In this document: piece after piece, positions 1 to 7,557 of the stretch | Position numbering within the stretch: position 1 is the first letter of the stretch | Layout: each line of letters starts with the position of its first letter | From: a virus | Strand: one strand, 5' to 3' | IMG/VR virus record: IMGVR_UViG_3300047557_003115 | Span: 1 to 20,801 of that record | DNA: 20,801 nucleotides | The notes under the pieces: model-generated | The model's input: the letters and a program-made list of their open reading frames with translations, nothing else | Databases searched by the model: none | What the model was told of the DNA's origin: nothing | Made by a program: the position numbers and the translations under genes

Positions 1-1407
1 GCTCTTGACGCGCAGCGTGCTGTATACCTGGTTGGTCTGCGCCTCCTGCACCCGGTCGCGGGTTTCCACGCTGGGGGGCACCACCTGGATTTCCACCGCA
101 TCCAGCACGTTGGGGGGCAGCTGCCCCGCCATGGCCGCATTCTGCAGGGCCGCCCGCATGACGCGCAAAAACGGCCGCTTCACAGCTTCCTGGAGGGCCA
201 GGCAGTTGCGCAGGAATGGCGATTCAGCCGTCAGGCTGCTGGCGTAGTTGTTGTTGGCGGCATTGCTGCTGACCAGCCACTCGGGGGCGTTGTGCCGGTT
301 GCCGGCGCTCCGCAGCAGGCTCTGGAAAACTTCCAGGTGGGCGGCTGCGCTGGCGGCTGCGGGTGGTGTGATGTAGTTCATGCCCTTGGGAATATCGAGG
401 AAACTGCCGGAACGTAGCTGCTGGAAATCCTGCTGCTTTCCAGTGAGGGCGTCGTACTGCGTGTAATCCACCTGCCCTTGCAGGAAGGTATCCACCTGCT
501 GGCTGCTGGCCGCATCGTACTGGCGGATGCCGGCAATGGCCGCCTGCACCGCGCTGCCCTCGCCCAGGTTCTGCCGCAGCTTGCTGGCAATGTTGAAGGC
601 GTCCAGGGTGTCGTAGCTGAAATCCGGCAGGCCCCGTTTGATGGCCCTTTTCACGTTGGCTTTCAGGTGGATCATGTTTTCCGCTTCCACCTCCTCACCC
701 ATCACCGGCACGTCTCCACCCTTGCCGCCTGGGGCGGCATAGCTGACGAAATATGCCTCGATCTGGAAAACGTCATCCACCTCCGTCTTGATGCCGTAGC
801 TCCACTCCGCCAGCTGGCTATCGGGCGGCTGGAACACCTGCTCGGGCTCCACCGTGCGGATCATTAGCCGGCCGGATTTCTGCGGGAATAGGCGCAAAAA
901 GGCGTCACCATCCTCCCGCCAGCGCCAGAACAGCTCCCGCTCCATTTCCGGCCATGCGTTTTCGTAGGCGAAATCATCCACCACCTGCTGGGCCTGCTCC
1001 AGCAGGTCGGCGGAAACCTCGATGCCCTTTTTGGCGGCCACCCGGTAGCTGAAACCGTTGCCGATAACGTAGCTGGCCAGCCCGTTCAAGAGGCCGTAGG
1101 CGTTGGGGTTCATCGTGGTGCACAGCCGGCTGGCGGCCCGCAGGATGGACAGCTGCTGTTCGCTGTACCAGAACGGGTAGTTTCCGCCGTAGCGCCGGTC
1201 GGTGGGCTGGCTGACCGGGTAGGCGAACTGCCCGCCGTCCCGGTAGCGGTTCAGCAGATCGGCGTAGCCCTGAAGCCAATAGTCCTGGTCCAGGTAGCCT
1301 TCCAGCAGCTTTTGCTTGCGCTGGAGCTGCTTCACCCGCAGGCTTTCCTCGAGTTCCACCCGCTGGCGTTGTACCCTGCTTCCGAATAGCCGTTCCCACA
1401 GTGTCAT
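1..1407 (-). CDS. Phage portal protein (3' end beyond window)
   Basis: One frame stays open without a stop from the ATG at 1407 to base 1, giving at least 469 codons. It overlaps the large terminase stop as ATGA. The portal forms the dodecameric ring at the capsid vertex through which DNA is packaged and ejected. Recognisable features are the basic, coiled-coil-prone N-terminus (MTLWERLFGS), a stretch reading NPNAYGLLNGLASYVIGNG near residue 110, an acidic and aromatic core (WREDGDAFLRLF) and a late segment near ANNNYASSLTAESPF, all typical of portal proteins of siphovirus type. The position directly after the large terminase is the canonical one. The C-terminus is missing, so length cannot be judged. 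Confidence 0.9.
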   Translation of the reverse strand, partial: MTLWERLFGSRVQRQRVELEESLRVKQLQRKQKLLEGYLDQDYWLQGYADLLNRYRDGGQFAYPVSQPTDRRYGGNYPFWYSEQQLSILRAASRLCTTMNPNAYGLLNGLASYVIGNGFSYRVAAKKGIEVSADLLEQAQQVVDDFAYENAWPEMERELFWRWREDGDAFLRLFPQKSGRLMIRTVEPEQVFQPPDSQLAEWSYGIKTEVDDVFQIEAYFVSYAAPGGKGGDVPVMGEEVEAENMIHLKANVKRAIKRGLPDFSYDTLDAFNIASKLRQNLGEGSAVQAAIAGIRQYDAASSQQVDTFLQGQVDYTQYDALTGKQQDFQQLRSGSFLDIPKGMNYITPPAAASAAAHLEVFQSLLRSAGNRHNAPEWLVSSNAANNNYASSLTAESPFLRNCLALQEAVKRPFLRVMRAALQNAAMAGQLPPNVLDAVEIQVVPPSVETRDRVQEAQTNQVYSTLRVKS

Positions 1408-2897
1408 ACCAGTAGCCTCCTGACGGGGGGCCGTTTCGCCACGCGCCCGTTGTGCAGGTCAATCATACACCGGAGGGCCATTTCCAGCCCGTCAGGGCCG
1501 TCGTCATGGCTGGCCACCGGAAAGTCCCGCAGCTGCTCCAGCAGCAGCCGGGTGCCCGGGCTGTTGGCCTTGAAACGTATTTGCCGGCCTTCCAGGTAGG
1601 GGCCCAGGCGGCGGATGCGGGTCAGCTTGCTGACGGTGTTGTTGATCTGCACCAGGGGCAGCATCATGCCCATGGCCCGGGCCTTGGCCGCCATCAGGTT
1701 GGCCAGCAGCTCCTGGAACTGGTTCACCTCGACGGCGAAGGCGTCCGGCTTGAAATCGGCCGCCTGTTCCAGGGCATCCTCGATGATCTGCTCACTGGAG
1801 CGCCGTTCCAGATCAGCCTGGCAGTACAGGGTGCCGTCGGTTCCCCTGCCCAGCTTGATGATGGCGCTATAGTCGCCATGCCGGCCGTCCCGGCCCTTGC
1901 TGGGGTCCACCGCCATGGTCCGCAGGGGGCACACTGGCCATTCATCGAACAGCAGGTCCCGCCCCTCCGTGTAGCCTGCGGGCCATTCCACGCCACCGCC
2001 GGCACGGGGTTGCTGCTGGTACAGGGCGGACCAGTCATACACGCCAATGCTGGCCCGGATACGGTTCAGGTCATCCGCTGAAAACATTTCCGGCCATAGG
2101 GGCTCCCCTGGCTGCCGGTGGTCGTGCTCGCTTGGGGCATCCTCCGCCAGGGCCGGGAAGTTGATCACCTCCCACTGGTCCGCCCCTGGCTCATCCTGCG
2201 CCACCTTCACCAGCCTGCCGGCCAGATCGTCACTGTGCCAGCGGGTCATCACCAGCAGGATACGGGCACCTGGGGCCTGCCTGGTGTACAGGGTACTGGT
2301 GTACCAGTCCCAGACGTTTTCCCGCACGGTAGGACTGTCGGCCTCCTCCCGGTTTTTCAGGGGGTCGTCAATAATCAGCCACTTGGCCCCCATGCCCGTG
2401 ATGCCGCCACCCACGCCCGCGCTGCGGTAGGTGCCCGGCTGCCCCACCACCTCGAAAACATCGCTATTGCGCAGCCAGCTGCCGGATACCGTGCGGCTGT
2501 TGCTGTCGTTCAGCCGGGTGGCCGGGAATAGCGCCTTGTATTGCGTGCTGTCGATAATGCGCTGGATGTCACGGTTCAGCCTGCTGGCCAGGTCCGCGCT
2601 ATAGCTGGTGCCAATGATGGTGGTGGATGGGTCAATGCCCAGCAGGTAGGCGGGCAGCCGGCGGCTGATCAGTTCACTTTTCCCATGCCTGGGGGGCATG
2701 CTGAGGATCAGCCTGCGCAGGTTCCCGTCCACCATCCGGTGGAGGGCTGCCGCTATGGCCTGGTGGTGCCAGCCCGGCTTGTAATCGGGCATGGTGTACC
2801 GGCAGAAATCAAGCAGGTCCCGGCGGGCTCGCCTGCGGCTCAGCAGCTCGGCCGCCGCCTCCTGTGGCCCCAGCTGCGATGGCTGCCAGCTGTTCAT
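1404..2897 (-). CDS. terL: Terminase large subunit (packaging ATPase/nuclease)
   Basis: This is the motor ATPase and endonuclease that cuts concatemers and pumps DNA through the portal. The 497 residues match the usual length. The N-terminal ATPase has a Walker A motif at about residues 67-74 (MPPRHGKS) and a Walker B strand at 173-178 (WLIIDD). The C-terminal RNase H-like nuclease has acidic residues at D331 (in VDPSKG), E390 and D465, D466 or D469 (in HDDGPDG). The start ATG at 2897 has a GGAG ribosome site and lies 89 bases inside the small terminase frame. The gene ends in an ATGA overlap with the portal. The family is clear; the packaging type (cos or headful) cannot be told from this sequence. 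Confidence 0.96.
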   Translation of the reverse strand: MNSWQPSQLGPQEAAAELLSRRRARRDLLDFCRYTMPDYKPGWHHQAIAAALHRMVDGNLRRLILSMPPRHGKSELISRRLPAYLLGIDPSTTIIGTSYSADLASRLNRDIQRIIDSTQYKALFPATRLNDSNSRTVSGSWLRNSDVFEVVGQPGTYRSAGVGGGITGMGAKWLIIDDPLKNREEADSPTVRENVWDWYTSTLYTRQAPGARILLVMTRWHSDDLAGRLVKVAQDEPGADQWEVINFPALAEDAPSEHDHRQPGEPLWPEMFSADDLNRIRASIGVYDWSALYQQQPRAGGGVEWPAGYTEGRDLLFDEWPVCPLRTMAVDPSKGRDGRHGDYSAIIKLGRGTDGTLYCQADLERRSSEQIIEDALEQAADFKPDAFAVEVNQFQELLANLMAAKARAMGMMLPLVQINNTVSKLTRIRRLGPYLEGRQIRFKANSPGTRLLLEQLRDFPVASHDDGPDGLEMALRCMIDLHNGRVAKRPPVRRLLV

Positions 2898-3240
2898 CAG
2901 TTAGCTCTCCAGGGTTCAGCGTCACCTGCACCCGGCCCTCCTGCTGGATTTCCTGGCGCTCAACGTAGCCCCTACCCTTGCCCTGCGTTTTCAGGGTAAA
3001 GCACACCGCCCAGCCCTCCCCCTGCGTGACTGCCCGGTGCAGGGCGCTTTCGGCGTTGTCCACCATGCCCTCCCGGGCATCGTGCAGGATAGTTTTCAGG
3101 GTTTCGCTTTTGGCAATGCGGTCAAACAGGCCGGAGCGTTCCACCCCTAGGTTCCGGGCAGCCTGCGCGACGTTGCCCAGGGCCGCCTTCAGGGCGTCCG
3201 CCACCGCTTTCTCGCTGAGATAGCCTCTTTTACGTGCCAT
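2809..3240 (-). CDS. terS: Putative terminase small subunit
   Basis: A 143-residue protein just before the large terminase. It should recognise the packaging site and recruit TerL. The N-terminal 50 residues read as a helix-turn-helix (ADALKAALGNVAQAARNLGV, then RSGLFDRI). A helical middle (about residues 55-95) fits the oligomerisation region, and the tail is rich in Gly, Pro and Ala. Nothing resembling an SD sequence lies upstream of the ATG at 3240, in contrast to most genes here. The last 89 bases overlap the TerL start region in another frame. Assignment rests on HTH content, size and position, since small terminases are poorly conserved. Confidence 0.75.
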   Translation of the reverse strand: MARKRGYLSEKAVADALKAALGNVAQAARNLGVERSGLFDRIAKSETLKTILHDAREGMVDNAESALHRAVTQGEGWAVCFTLKTQGKGRGYVERQEIQQEGRVQVTLNPGELTDEQLAAIAAGATGGGGRAAEPQASPPGPA

Positions 3241-3275
3241 GGTTTTTATGCGTCCAGTATCGTGGCAGGATTATA

Positions 3276-4145
3276 TCACTTTTTATTCTTTGCGTTCAGC
3301 TTCATGTTTGCGTTTTTTCCACTCCTGCCATATTCCTGGGCCGCTTGGCTGCGGAATTCCTGCTCCAGTTTTGTCCTGTGCCGCTTGATGTTCTCCAATT
3401 GCTCAGCATACGGGTAGCAGTTTCGGAACTGGTCCAGGGCGTACAGCACGACAGAGCAACGGTAGCCGCCGGCCTGCGTGGCAATGGGGGTGACGCCGTG
3501 CATCACTTTCTGCCCGTCAAATATGATTATGGCCCCATCAACCTGGGTCAATGCCGCCCTGTACTCCGGCAGCACCAGCAGGCCGCCCTTGCTGTTTTTG
3601 CGCAGGATAATCACGTTCGACCAAACGCCCTTCTGGTTGGCCGCGTCTCGGTGGTGCTTAATGGCGTGGTTCACGTTGAAATTGATGGTGGTGAACGGTG
3701 TACCCGGCACCACCCAGTCCGGCACGATTTCGCTGTTGGTTTGCCGGGTGTGCCTCTCGTATTCCTCAGGCAGCCATTTTTCGTAAAGGGTGCAAATATG
3801 GCCGGCGAACTCTTTCGCCAGCTCCCAGATTTCCGGGTGTTCATTGGTGTCGGCGCTCAGCCGGCAGTAGTTATGCCGCAGTGGCACTCGAGGAAGGCTG
3901 CCCAGAATGGTGGACTTGGTGGGCAGGCCCTGTGTGCGGGTGTTCTTTTTCGGTTTCACCTGGCGGGTTATTTGGTGGCCCTTTTCAGCCAGCCACGCCG
4001 GCAGTGACGCGTACACGCCAACACAGCGGCCCTGTGAAACCAGCCTGGCCGGCGGGTTGATTATTCTTTCAAATTCAGCAGCAGCCGGCACGTTACCCAG
4101 CAGGTGGTCACACGGTATAGGTGGCCCAAGGTCAATTGTCTTCAT
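3276..4145 (-). CDS. TET/JBP-type 2OG-Fe(II) dioxygenase, probable DNA base hydroxylase
   Basis: A 289-residue protein whose C-terminal half carries the signature of 2-oxoglutarate/Fe(II) dioxygenases of the TET/JBP group, which oxidise the methyl group of thymine or 5-methylcytosine in DNA. Visible residues: the HxD iron ligands H165-R166-D167 (in NHAIKHHRDAAN), the strand motif GGLLVLPEY at 187-195, the distal iron ligand H216 (in VMHGVTP) and R229 (in GGYRCSVVLY), which would bind 2-oxoglutarate. The HRDA and GG-x4-PEY pattern is what points to TET/JBP rather than a generic dioxygenase. The start at 4145 has a GAGG site and overlaps the ParB-like gene by 14 bases. Base composition is visibly less GC-rich than flanking genes. 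No DNA methyltransferase or glycosyltransferase is visible in the window, so the substrate base is unknown. Confidence 0.82.
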   Translation of the reverse strand: MKTIDLGPPIPCDHLLGNVPAAAEFERIINPPARLVSQGRCVGVYASLPAWLAEKGHQITRQVKPKKNTRTQGLPTKSTILGSLPRVPLRHNYCRLSADTNEHPEIWELAKEFAGHICTLYEKWLPEEYERHTRQTNSEIVPDWVVPGTPFTTINFNVNHAIKHHRDAANQKGVWSNVIILRKNSKGGLLVLPEYRAALTQVDGAIIIFDGQKVMHGVTPIATQAGGYRCSVVLYALDQFRNCYPYAEQLENIKRHRTKLEQEFRSQAAQEYGRSGKNANMKLNAKNKK

Positions 4146-4776
4146 GGTAGCGCCTCAGCACCCATAGAATGGCGTCGCTGTTATTCTCCGTTTTTGATTT
4201 TTTGCGGGCATATTCAATGTCACTTTTTACCGTCTCGAATTCGTCCATGGTGCAGAAAAACTCGAACTTTTTCACCTTGCTTTCCAGAAACCTTTCGGTG
4301 TCGTGATTGTTGTATTCCTCTTTTTCGGCCTCTTTTTCCTGCTCGCTTTTTGGCTCCTCAGGTGGAAGCCAGGGGATGTTGTTGTCAGCCAATGTTGTGA
4401 GCATATCCGCCAGCGCCTGGCTGCCGGTTTGCACATCCCGCAGCAGGGCGTCCAATGCGTTGCCGTCAGCCTCCGCCATGGCTGCCAAGGGGTCCAAGGT
4501 GGCCAGCAGCTTGGCCGCCTCCGCGTCATCCACATCCAGCACCAGCACCGGCACCTCCGTGTCCGGTGTGGTGGTTGCCCGCAGGTGCCCGTCGATCAGT
4601 TTCAGGCCGCTGGGCGTCTCGTAGGCCAGCAGGGCTCCGGCGTAGCCGATCTCCGCCAGCACGCCCTGGAGGGCCTCCTGCTGGGCCTTGGGGTGCTTGC
4701 GCCAATTGCGCTCGTTCGGTAGCAGCTCTCCAGCCCGTACCCTGCGCAGCTCTTTCACCCGGTCCCGTATTTTCAT
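4132..4776 (-). CDS. ParB-like nuclease-fold domain protein
   Basis: A 214-residue protein. Residues about 10-85 match the ParB/sulfiredoxin fold seen in many phages: an N-terminal ELLPNERNWRKHP strand and loop, a helix with QQEALQGVLAEIGYAG, then the phosphate-binding LIDGHLRA motif at 60-67. In phages such domains act as nucleases or NTPases and often sit beside DNA-modifying enzymes; here the next gene is a TET/JBP-type dioxygenase. The C-terminal 75 residues are charged, poor in GC and unlike the N-terminal part in codon use (see findings). I chose ATG 4776 over the in-frame ATG at 4785 because it makes an ATGA overlap with the upstream stop and leaves AAGGA at a workable distance. Confidence 0.8.
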   Translation of the reverse strand: MKIRDRVKELRRVRAGELLPNERNWRKHPKAQQEALQGVLAEIGYAGALLAYETPSGLKLIDGHLRATTTPDTEVPVLVLDVDDAEAAKLLATLDPLAAMAEADGNALDALLRDVQTGSQALADMLTTLADNNIPWLPPEEPKSEQEKEAEKEEYNNHDTERFLESKVKKFEFFCTMDEFETVKSDIEYARKKSKTENNSDAILWVLRRYHEDN

Positions 4777-5009
4777 TTTTCCCATTCCTTTTTCTGTTCT
4801 TTCACGTCGGCCCTTTCGTTATCGTGGGCCTTGTTCAATTGGCACAGGGTATACCAGGCCAGCTGGTCGGCGGCCTTGAACCGGTTCTCACCTTCGGCGT
4901 TTTTCGCCATATCAGCCAGCACCGTCAATGCTAGGTGGTGCAGCCGTTGCAATTCATGGTGGTCCATTCCGCTAGGGTGCGCCACCATTTCCCCGCCTTC
5001 TAGCCCCAC
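4773..5009 (-). CDS. Small helical phage protein of unknown function
   Basis: A 78-residue protein with no recognised domain. The middle is helical and His-rich (MDHHELQRLHHLAL) and the C-terminus is charged (ADVKEQKKEWEK). The GTG start at 5009 is chosen because a GAGGAG site lies 8 bases upstream; ATG codons at 4988 and 4967 have weaker sites. The gene overlaps the preceding stop by 10 bases and the ParB-like start by 4, so it is translated within the same operon. Confidence 0.65.
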   Translation of the reverse strand: MGLEGGEMVAHPSGMDHHELQRLHHLALTVLADMAKNAEGENRFKAADQLAWYTLCQLNKAHDNERADVKEQKKEWEK

Positions 5010-5320
5010 AGGCCCAGCTCCTCATCTTCCACCGGTTCCGGCACACAATCGGGCCGGAGGTCCCGGGTATTCCTGCGCATATCCTGCGGGTGGAAAACGG
5101 CCTGCCCCGCCTTGGCCCTGCGCTGCATGGTCAGAATCTTTTCCTCGCTGCCGGGATCCGCCTGCGTGGCCTTGCCCGGCTGCTGCGGTTCCCCGAACCA
5201 TTCCGGCATCAGCCGGCAGCATAACAGGGCCCACCGGTCTGGTGACAGGTCCATGTCTGCGGAAACCTTTTCCAGGCGTTCCACCAGCACCCACAGGCTG
5301 ACCGTCTGGCGGTGGTTCAT
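5000..5320 (-). CDS. Small phage protein of unknown function
   Basis: A 106-residue protein tied to RusA by an ATGA overlap at 5317-5320. The N-terminal 45 residues are helical and amphipathic (LWVLVERLEKVSADM, then RWALLCCRLMPEWFG); the rest looks loosely structured and ends in an acidic tail. Residues 90-96 (PDCVPEP) recur exactly in the linker of the primase-helicase at 8330-10444. No known family recognised. Confidence 0.65.
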   Translation of the reverse strand: MNHRQTVSLWVLVERLEKVSADMDLSPDRWALLCCRLMPEWFGEPQQPGKATQADPGSEEKILTMQRRAKAGQAVFHPQDMRRNTRDLRPDCVPEPVEDEELGLWG

Positions 5321-5751
5321 GCGGGCTGGACCACCACGTCCACGTAGGATTTGTCAGCCGGTTTTCCTGGTGGCGTGAACCGTATGTAAATGCTGTTCAC
5401 CACCTCAGCACAATCGTCCGTGATAGCCCCGATGTGCTGCAGGAAATCCATCAGCGGTTTCAGCACGTTGTCAATGTCGCGCCCCTTGCGCCAGCCCTTA
5501 CCGCCGTTGATGGTGACGGAAACGTGCACGGGCCCGTCCACCTGGCGCACCTGGCGGCCGGTGTGGAACAGGTTGCGGGTGATCCATGTCTGGTAGCTGC
5601 GGCTGCGGTAGACCTTCCCGCCCCTGCCCCTGTTCCAGATATGGTTGACGGAGGGCGGCGGCGATAGCCGCAGAAATAGATGACCGGTGCCTCCGGTTGG
5701 GGCACTTTCGACGTTTCCGAAATTATCACCGGGTATATGGCCTGCTGTCAA
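5317..5751 (-). CDS. rusA: RusA-family Holliday junction resolvase
   Basis: A dimeric endonuclease that cuts four-way DNA junctions formed during phage recombination and replication, clearing branches before packaging. The 144-residue length fits. The N-terminal part has PPPSVNHIWNR and a basic patch (GKVYRSRSYQTW). The catalytic signature is present: D92 and D94 in GRDIDN, K98, D102 and the D112-D113 pair in GAITDD. The TTG codon at 5751 is taken as the start because GGAGGG lies 7 bases before it and it overlaps the upstream stop as TTGA. No ATG lies near the N-terminus. Confidence 0.92.
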   Translation of the reverse strand: MTAGHIPGDNFGNVESAPTGGTGHLFLRLSPPPSVNHIWNRGRGGKVYRSRSYQTWITRNLFHTGRQVRQVDGPVHVSVTINGGKGWRKGRDIDNVLKPLMDFLQHIGAITDDCAEVVNSIYIRFTPPGKPADKSYVDVVVQPA

Positions 5752-5933
5752 TTCCGGCCCTCCAGATCGGCCTGGATGATGTCACTGGCGGTGCGCAGGT
5801 GCTTGCGGGCCCTTTTCAGCCAGGCCAGGGCGGTGCGGGGTTTGGCGGTGCAAACCAGCTCGGGCACCTCGCTGAGGATGTGGGTCACCTCCTCCAGCAG
5901 GGTGACCATCGTCTCGTAGTCTTCATGTCCCAT
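5748..5933 (-). CDS. Small helical phage protein of unknown function
   Basis: A 61-residue, mostly helical protein with two probable helices (YETMVTLLEEVTHILSEV and RTALAWLKRARKHLRTASD). The ATG at 5933 follows GGAGGG at a good distance, and the stop overlaps the RusA start by 4 bases. No known family recognised; tight linkage to rusA suggests co-expression only. Confidence 0.7.
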   Translation of the reverse strand: MGHEDYETMVTLLEEVTHILSEVPELVCTAKPRTALAWLKRARKHLRTASDIIQADLEGRN

Positions 5934-5958
5934 GGTGTGCCCTCCATGGTGCCATATT

Positions 5959-6150
5959 CTACCAGCGGGCCACCTCCTGGCGGTCCCGCTCGATCTGCAG
6001 CAGGTCCACCGTATCCTTCAGGCGTTGCAATTCCGTCTGGATGCGGTCCATGCGAACCTTCATGGCCAGCCCCGCAAGGCGCTCCATGGCCAGCTCACCT
6101 TTCAGCAGGTGCACCTGGTCCCTCAGGGTAGGGTTTCCATTCTGCCCCAT
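5959..6150 (-). CDS. Small coiled-coil phage protein
   Basis: A 63-residue protein that is almost entirely heptad-like helix (MDRIQTELQRLKDTVDLLQI). The ATG at 6150 has a strong GGAGGGG site 7 bases upstream. The first 56 bases lie inside the end of the preceding gene in another frame. Function unknown; an oligomerising accessory protein is likely from the coiled coil. Confidence 0.65.
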   Translation of the reverse strand: MGQNGNPTLRDQVHLLKGELAMERLAGLAMKVRMDRIQTELQRLKDTVDLLQIERDRQEVARW

Positions 6151-6415
6151 CGCGTTCCCCTCCTAGAAACTCGAAACGGATCGGCAGGGGCAGCTGGACG
6201 AACCGGCTGAAGTAACCCGACTGCCGCTTCCTGTCCTCATCCATCCAGTGCCGCAGCACCAGTTCACCTTCCGGGTTGGTCATCAGCTGGAGGGCCTGCC
6301 CTGTGGCGATGTTCACCCATTGCAGCCGGTGCCATTCCCGGCCCTGGCCATCCAGCACCCGCACGCTGGTGCGGCCCTCGCCGTCGGGTGGCACATCCTC
6401 CGGCGTGACGATCAT
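6095..6415 (-). CDS. Hypothetical phage protein, probable beta-rich fold
   Basis: A 106-residue protein starting at ATG 6415, which overlaps the previous stop as ATGA. A longer in-frame reading from 6487 would run back through the upstream gene and is not favoured. The sequence alternates hydrophobic strands (RTSVRVLDGQG, RLQWVNIATGQALQLM) and ends in a Pro-rich tail. No family recognised. Its last 56 bases overlap the following coiled-coil gene. Confidence 0.6.
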   Translation of the reverse strand: MIVTPEDVPPDGEGRTSVRVLDGQGREWHRLQWVNIATGQALQLMTNPEGELVLRHWMDEDRKRQSGYFSRFVQLPLPIRFEFLGGERDGAEWKPYPEGPGAPAER

Positions 6416-6939
6416 ACACCGGCCCCCGCCATGGCTGAAGGTTTCCGGCCCTGGGGGCCGTGCAGGCGCTCCTTCGGCACGCACCACAGCCCGGGCCGGC
6501 CGTTGCCCAGCTCGGTCCAGAACTCCGGCTGTTTTGCATCACTGCCCAAGTACCACCCGTGCAGGGTCATGCGCGGGGCAAACCCGGATACCAGCACGTA
6601 CATGCGCTCCGGGCTGTCATCATGCCGTATTTTCAGGTCATAGCGCATTTGGCTGATCCACCGCACCTCGATGCCTGGCGGGTGTTGCCGGCATGGAATA
6701 TCCGGCTCAGCCCTGAAGGTGCCCACGCTGCCGGGCCAGAACAGGGCCAGCGCCTTGGCCACAGCCAGCTCAGCCGCTGCCCCGTTCAGGTGCATCGTCC
6801 AGGGGTCCAGGTTGCTTAGGCCGTGCTTGGTGCCAGGGCTGCCGGCTGACTGCAGCTGGCGCTCCGCCCCCACCATGGCGGCCATCCGCATTTCCATGTC
6901 CGTCAGGTTCACGGTTGTCCACGTTGTCAGCTCACTCAC
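6412..6939 (-). CDS. PD-(D/E)XK-like phage protein, putative nuclease
   Basis: A 175-residue protein of a type common in phage replication regions. The pattern fits a PD-(D/E)XK nuclease core: E57 in a helix (NGAAAELAVAKAL), P79-D80 ending a strand, and E91-V-R93 where E-x-K is usual, followed by a hydrophobic strand (MYVLVSGF) and the motif GWYLGSDAK. The third catalytic residue is R rather than K, so activity is uncertain. The GTG start at 6939 overlaps the upstream stop by 8 bases. The stop overlaps the next start as ATGA. Family membership is inferred by eye. Confidence 0.5.
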   Translation of the reverse strand: MSELTTWTTVNLTDMEMRMAAMVGAERQLQSAGSPGTKHGLSNLDPWTMHLNGAAAELAVAKALALFWPGSVGTFRAEPDIPCRQHPPGIEVRWISQMRYDLKIRHDDSPERMYVLVSGFAPRMTLHGWYLGSDAKQPEFWTELGNGRPGLWCVPKERLHGPQGRKPSAMAGAGV

Positions 6940-7117
6940 CGGCTGCCCCCTTTGCCATGCGCAGGATGGTTACCTCGTTCCGCAGCACCTCCGCCTCACT
7001 GCGCAGGCGGTCCACATCCAGCCGCAGCTGGTGGCACGTGAAAGACCACTGCGTCACGGCCTGCAACAGGCGCTCGTTTTCATATTCCAGCTTTTCCAGC
7101 TCAGTGGGCCTTCTCAT
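6932..7117 (-). CDS. Small coiled-coil phage protein
   Basis: A 61-residue protein that is one long heptad-like helix (LEKLEYENERLLQAV, then LRSEAEVLRNEVTILRM). The ATG at 7117 shares its A with the upstream stop (TGATG) and is preceded by GGGAGGGGAG, which belongs to the 19-base repeat described separately. Similar in size and nature to the protein at 7920-8087; the two may once have been adjacent. Function unknown. Confidence 0.65.
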   Translation of the reverse strand: MRRPTELEKLEYENERLLQAVTQWSFTCHQLRLDVDRLRSEAEVLRNEVTILRMAKGAAGE

Positions 7118-7138
7118 CACTCCCCTCCCGGCAGCGGG
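7117..7138. repeat. Direct repeat copy A (22 bases; 19-base core)
   Basis: Read on the minus strand, the core is GCTGCCGGGAGGGGAGTGA. It encodes LPGGE-stop and at the same time provides the ribosome site for the gene at 6932-7117. It shares 22 bases with copy C (7920-7941), and 23 bases with copy B when extended to 7113. Confidence 0.9.
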
Positions 7139-7461
7139 TTACTAATTTTTTGGTTTAGGTATTGAACCCTAATGTCTTTGTTACTGAACACAAAAACCGC
7201 AGTAGTAAACAGAAAAAATGCAACAACAGCGAACAAGCACCAAGCCGCAAACTTCAGCCAGAACATCAATGACTTTTTCCAGCCTTCGATTGCGGTAACA
7301 CGCTTTCGCACCTCGTGCAATTCGTGATACCTGCGCTCGGCATCGCCGTAATAGTAATCCAAACGGCCTTTGCTTTCCGCAAGTTGAAACTGAACTTTCT
7401 TCCAGTCGTCAGCAGAGATACTCAAAGAATCACTAATCTGGACACGCTTCTCTTCACTCAT
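7117..7461 (-). CDS. Single-pass membrane protein with coiled-coil N-terminus, cassette gene
   Basis: A 114-residue protein. Residues 1-60 are charged and helical (SKGRLDYYYGDAERRYHELH, then VRKRVTAIEGW). Residues about 66-93 form a strong transmembrane helix (WLKFAAWCLFAVVAFFLFT). The last residues read NPLPGGE and come from the repeat at its end. The ATG at 7461 sits right after the same repeat, which supplies GGGAGGGGAG. The gene is distinctly less GC-rich than its surroundings, which suggests acquisition. Function unknown; a membrane role such as exclusion or lysis control is possible but not shown. Confidence 0.7.
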   Translation of the reverse strand: MSEEKRVQISDSLSISADDWKKVQFQLAESKGRLDYYYGDAERRYHELHEVRKRVTAIEGWKKSLMFWLKFAAWCLFAVVAFFLFTTAVFVFSNKDIRVQYLNQKISNPLPGGE

Positions 7462-7479
7462 CACTCCCCTCCCGGCAGC
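7457..7479. repeat. Direct repeat copy B (23 bases; 19-base core)
   Basis: Same 19-base core at 7461-7479, with 23 bases identical to copy A (7113-7135). It supplies the ribosome site and start codon for the gene at 7117-7461. On the upstream side an LPGGE-stop frame is visible but has no good start codon. It looks like the remnant of a gene end inside the 7462-7557 spacer. Confidence 0.9.
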
Positions 7480-7557
7480 TTTTCACCCAGTCGCCCATTG
7501 CATCCTCCCGCTGAACGCCCAGCCAGCCACAACGACTAGCTGGGCACAAACAACCGC

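Noticed and set aside
974-1462. Minus-strand open frame of 162 codons across the TerL/portal junction
   Set aside because: The portal frame is open through the same region with a clear family match and an ATGA-coupled start.
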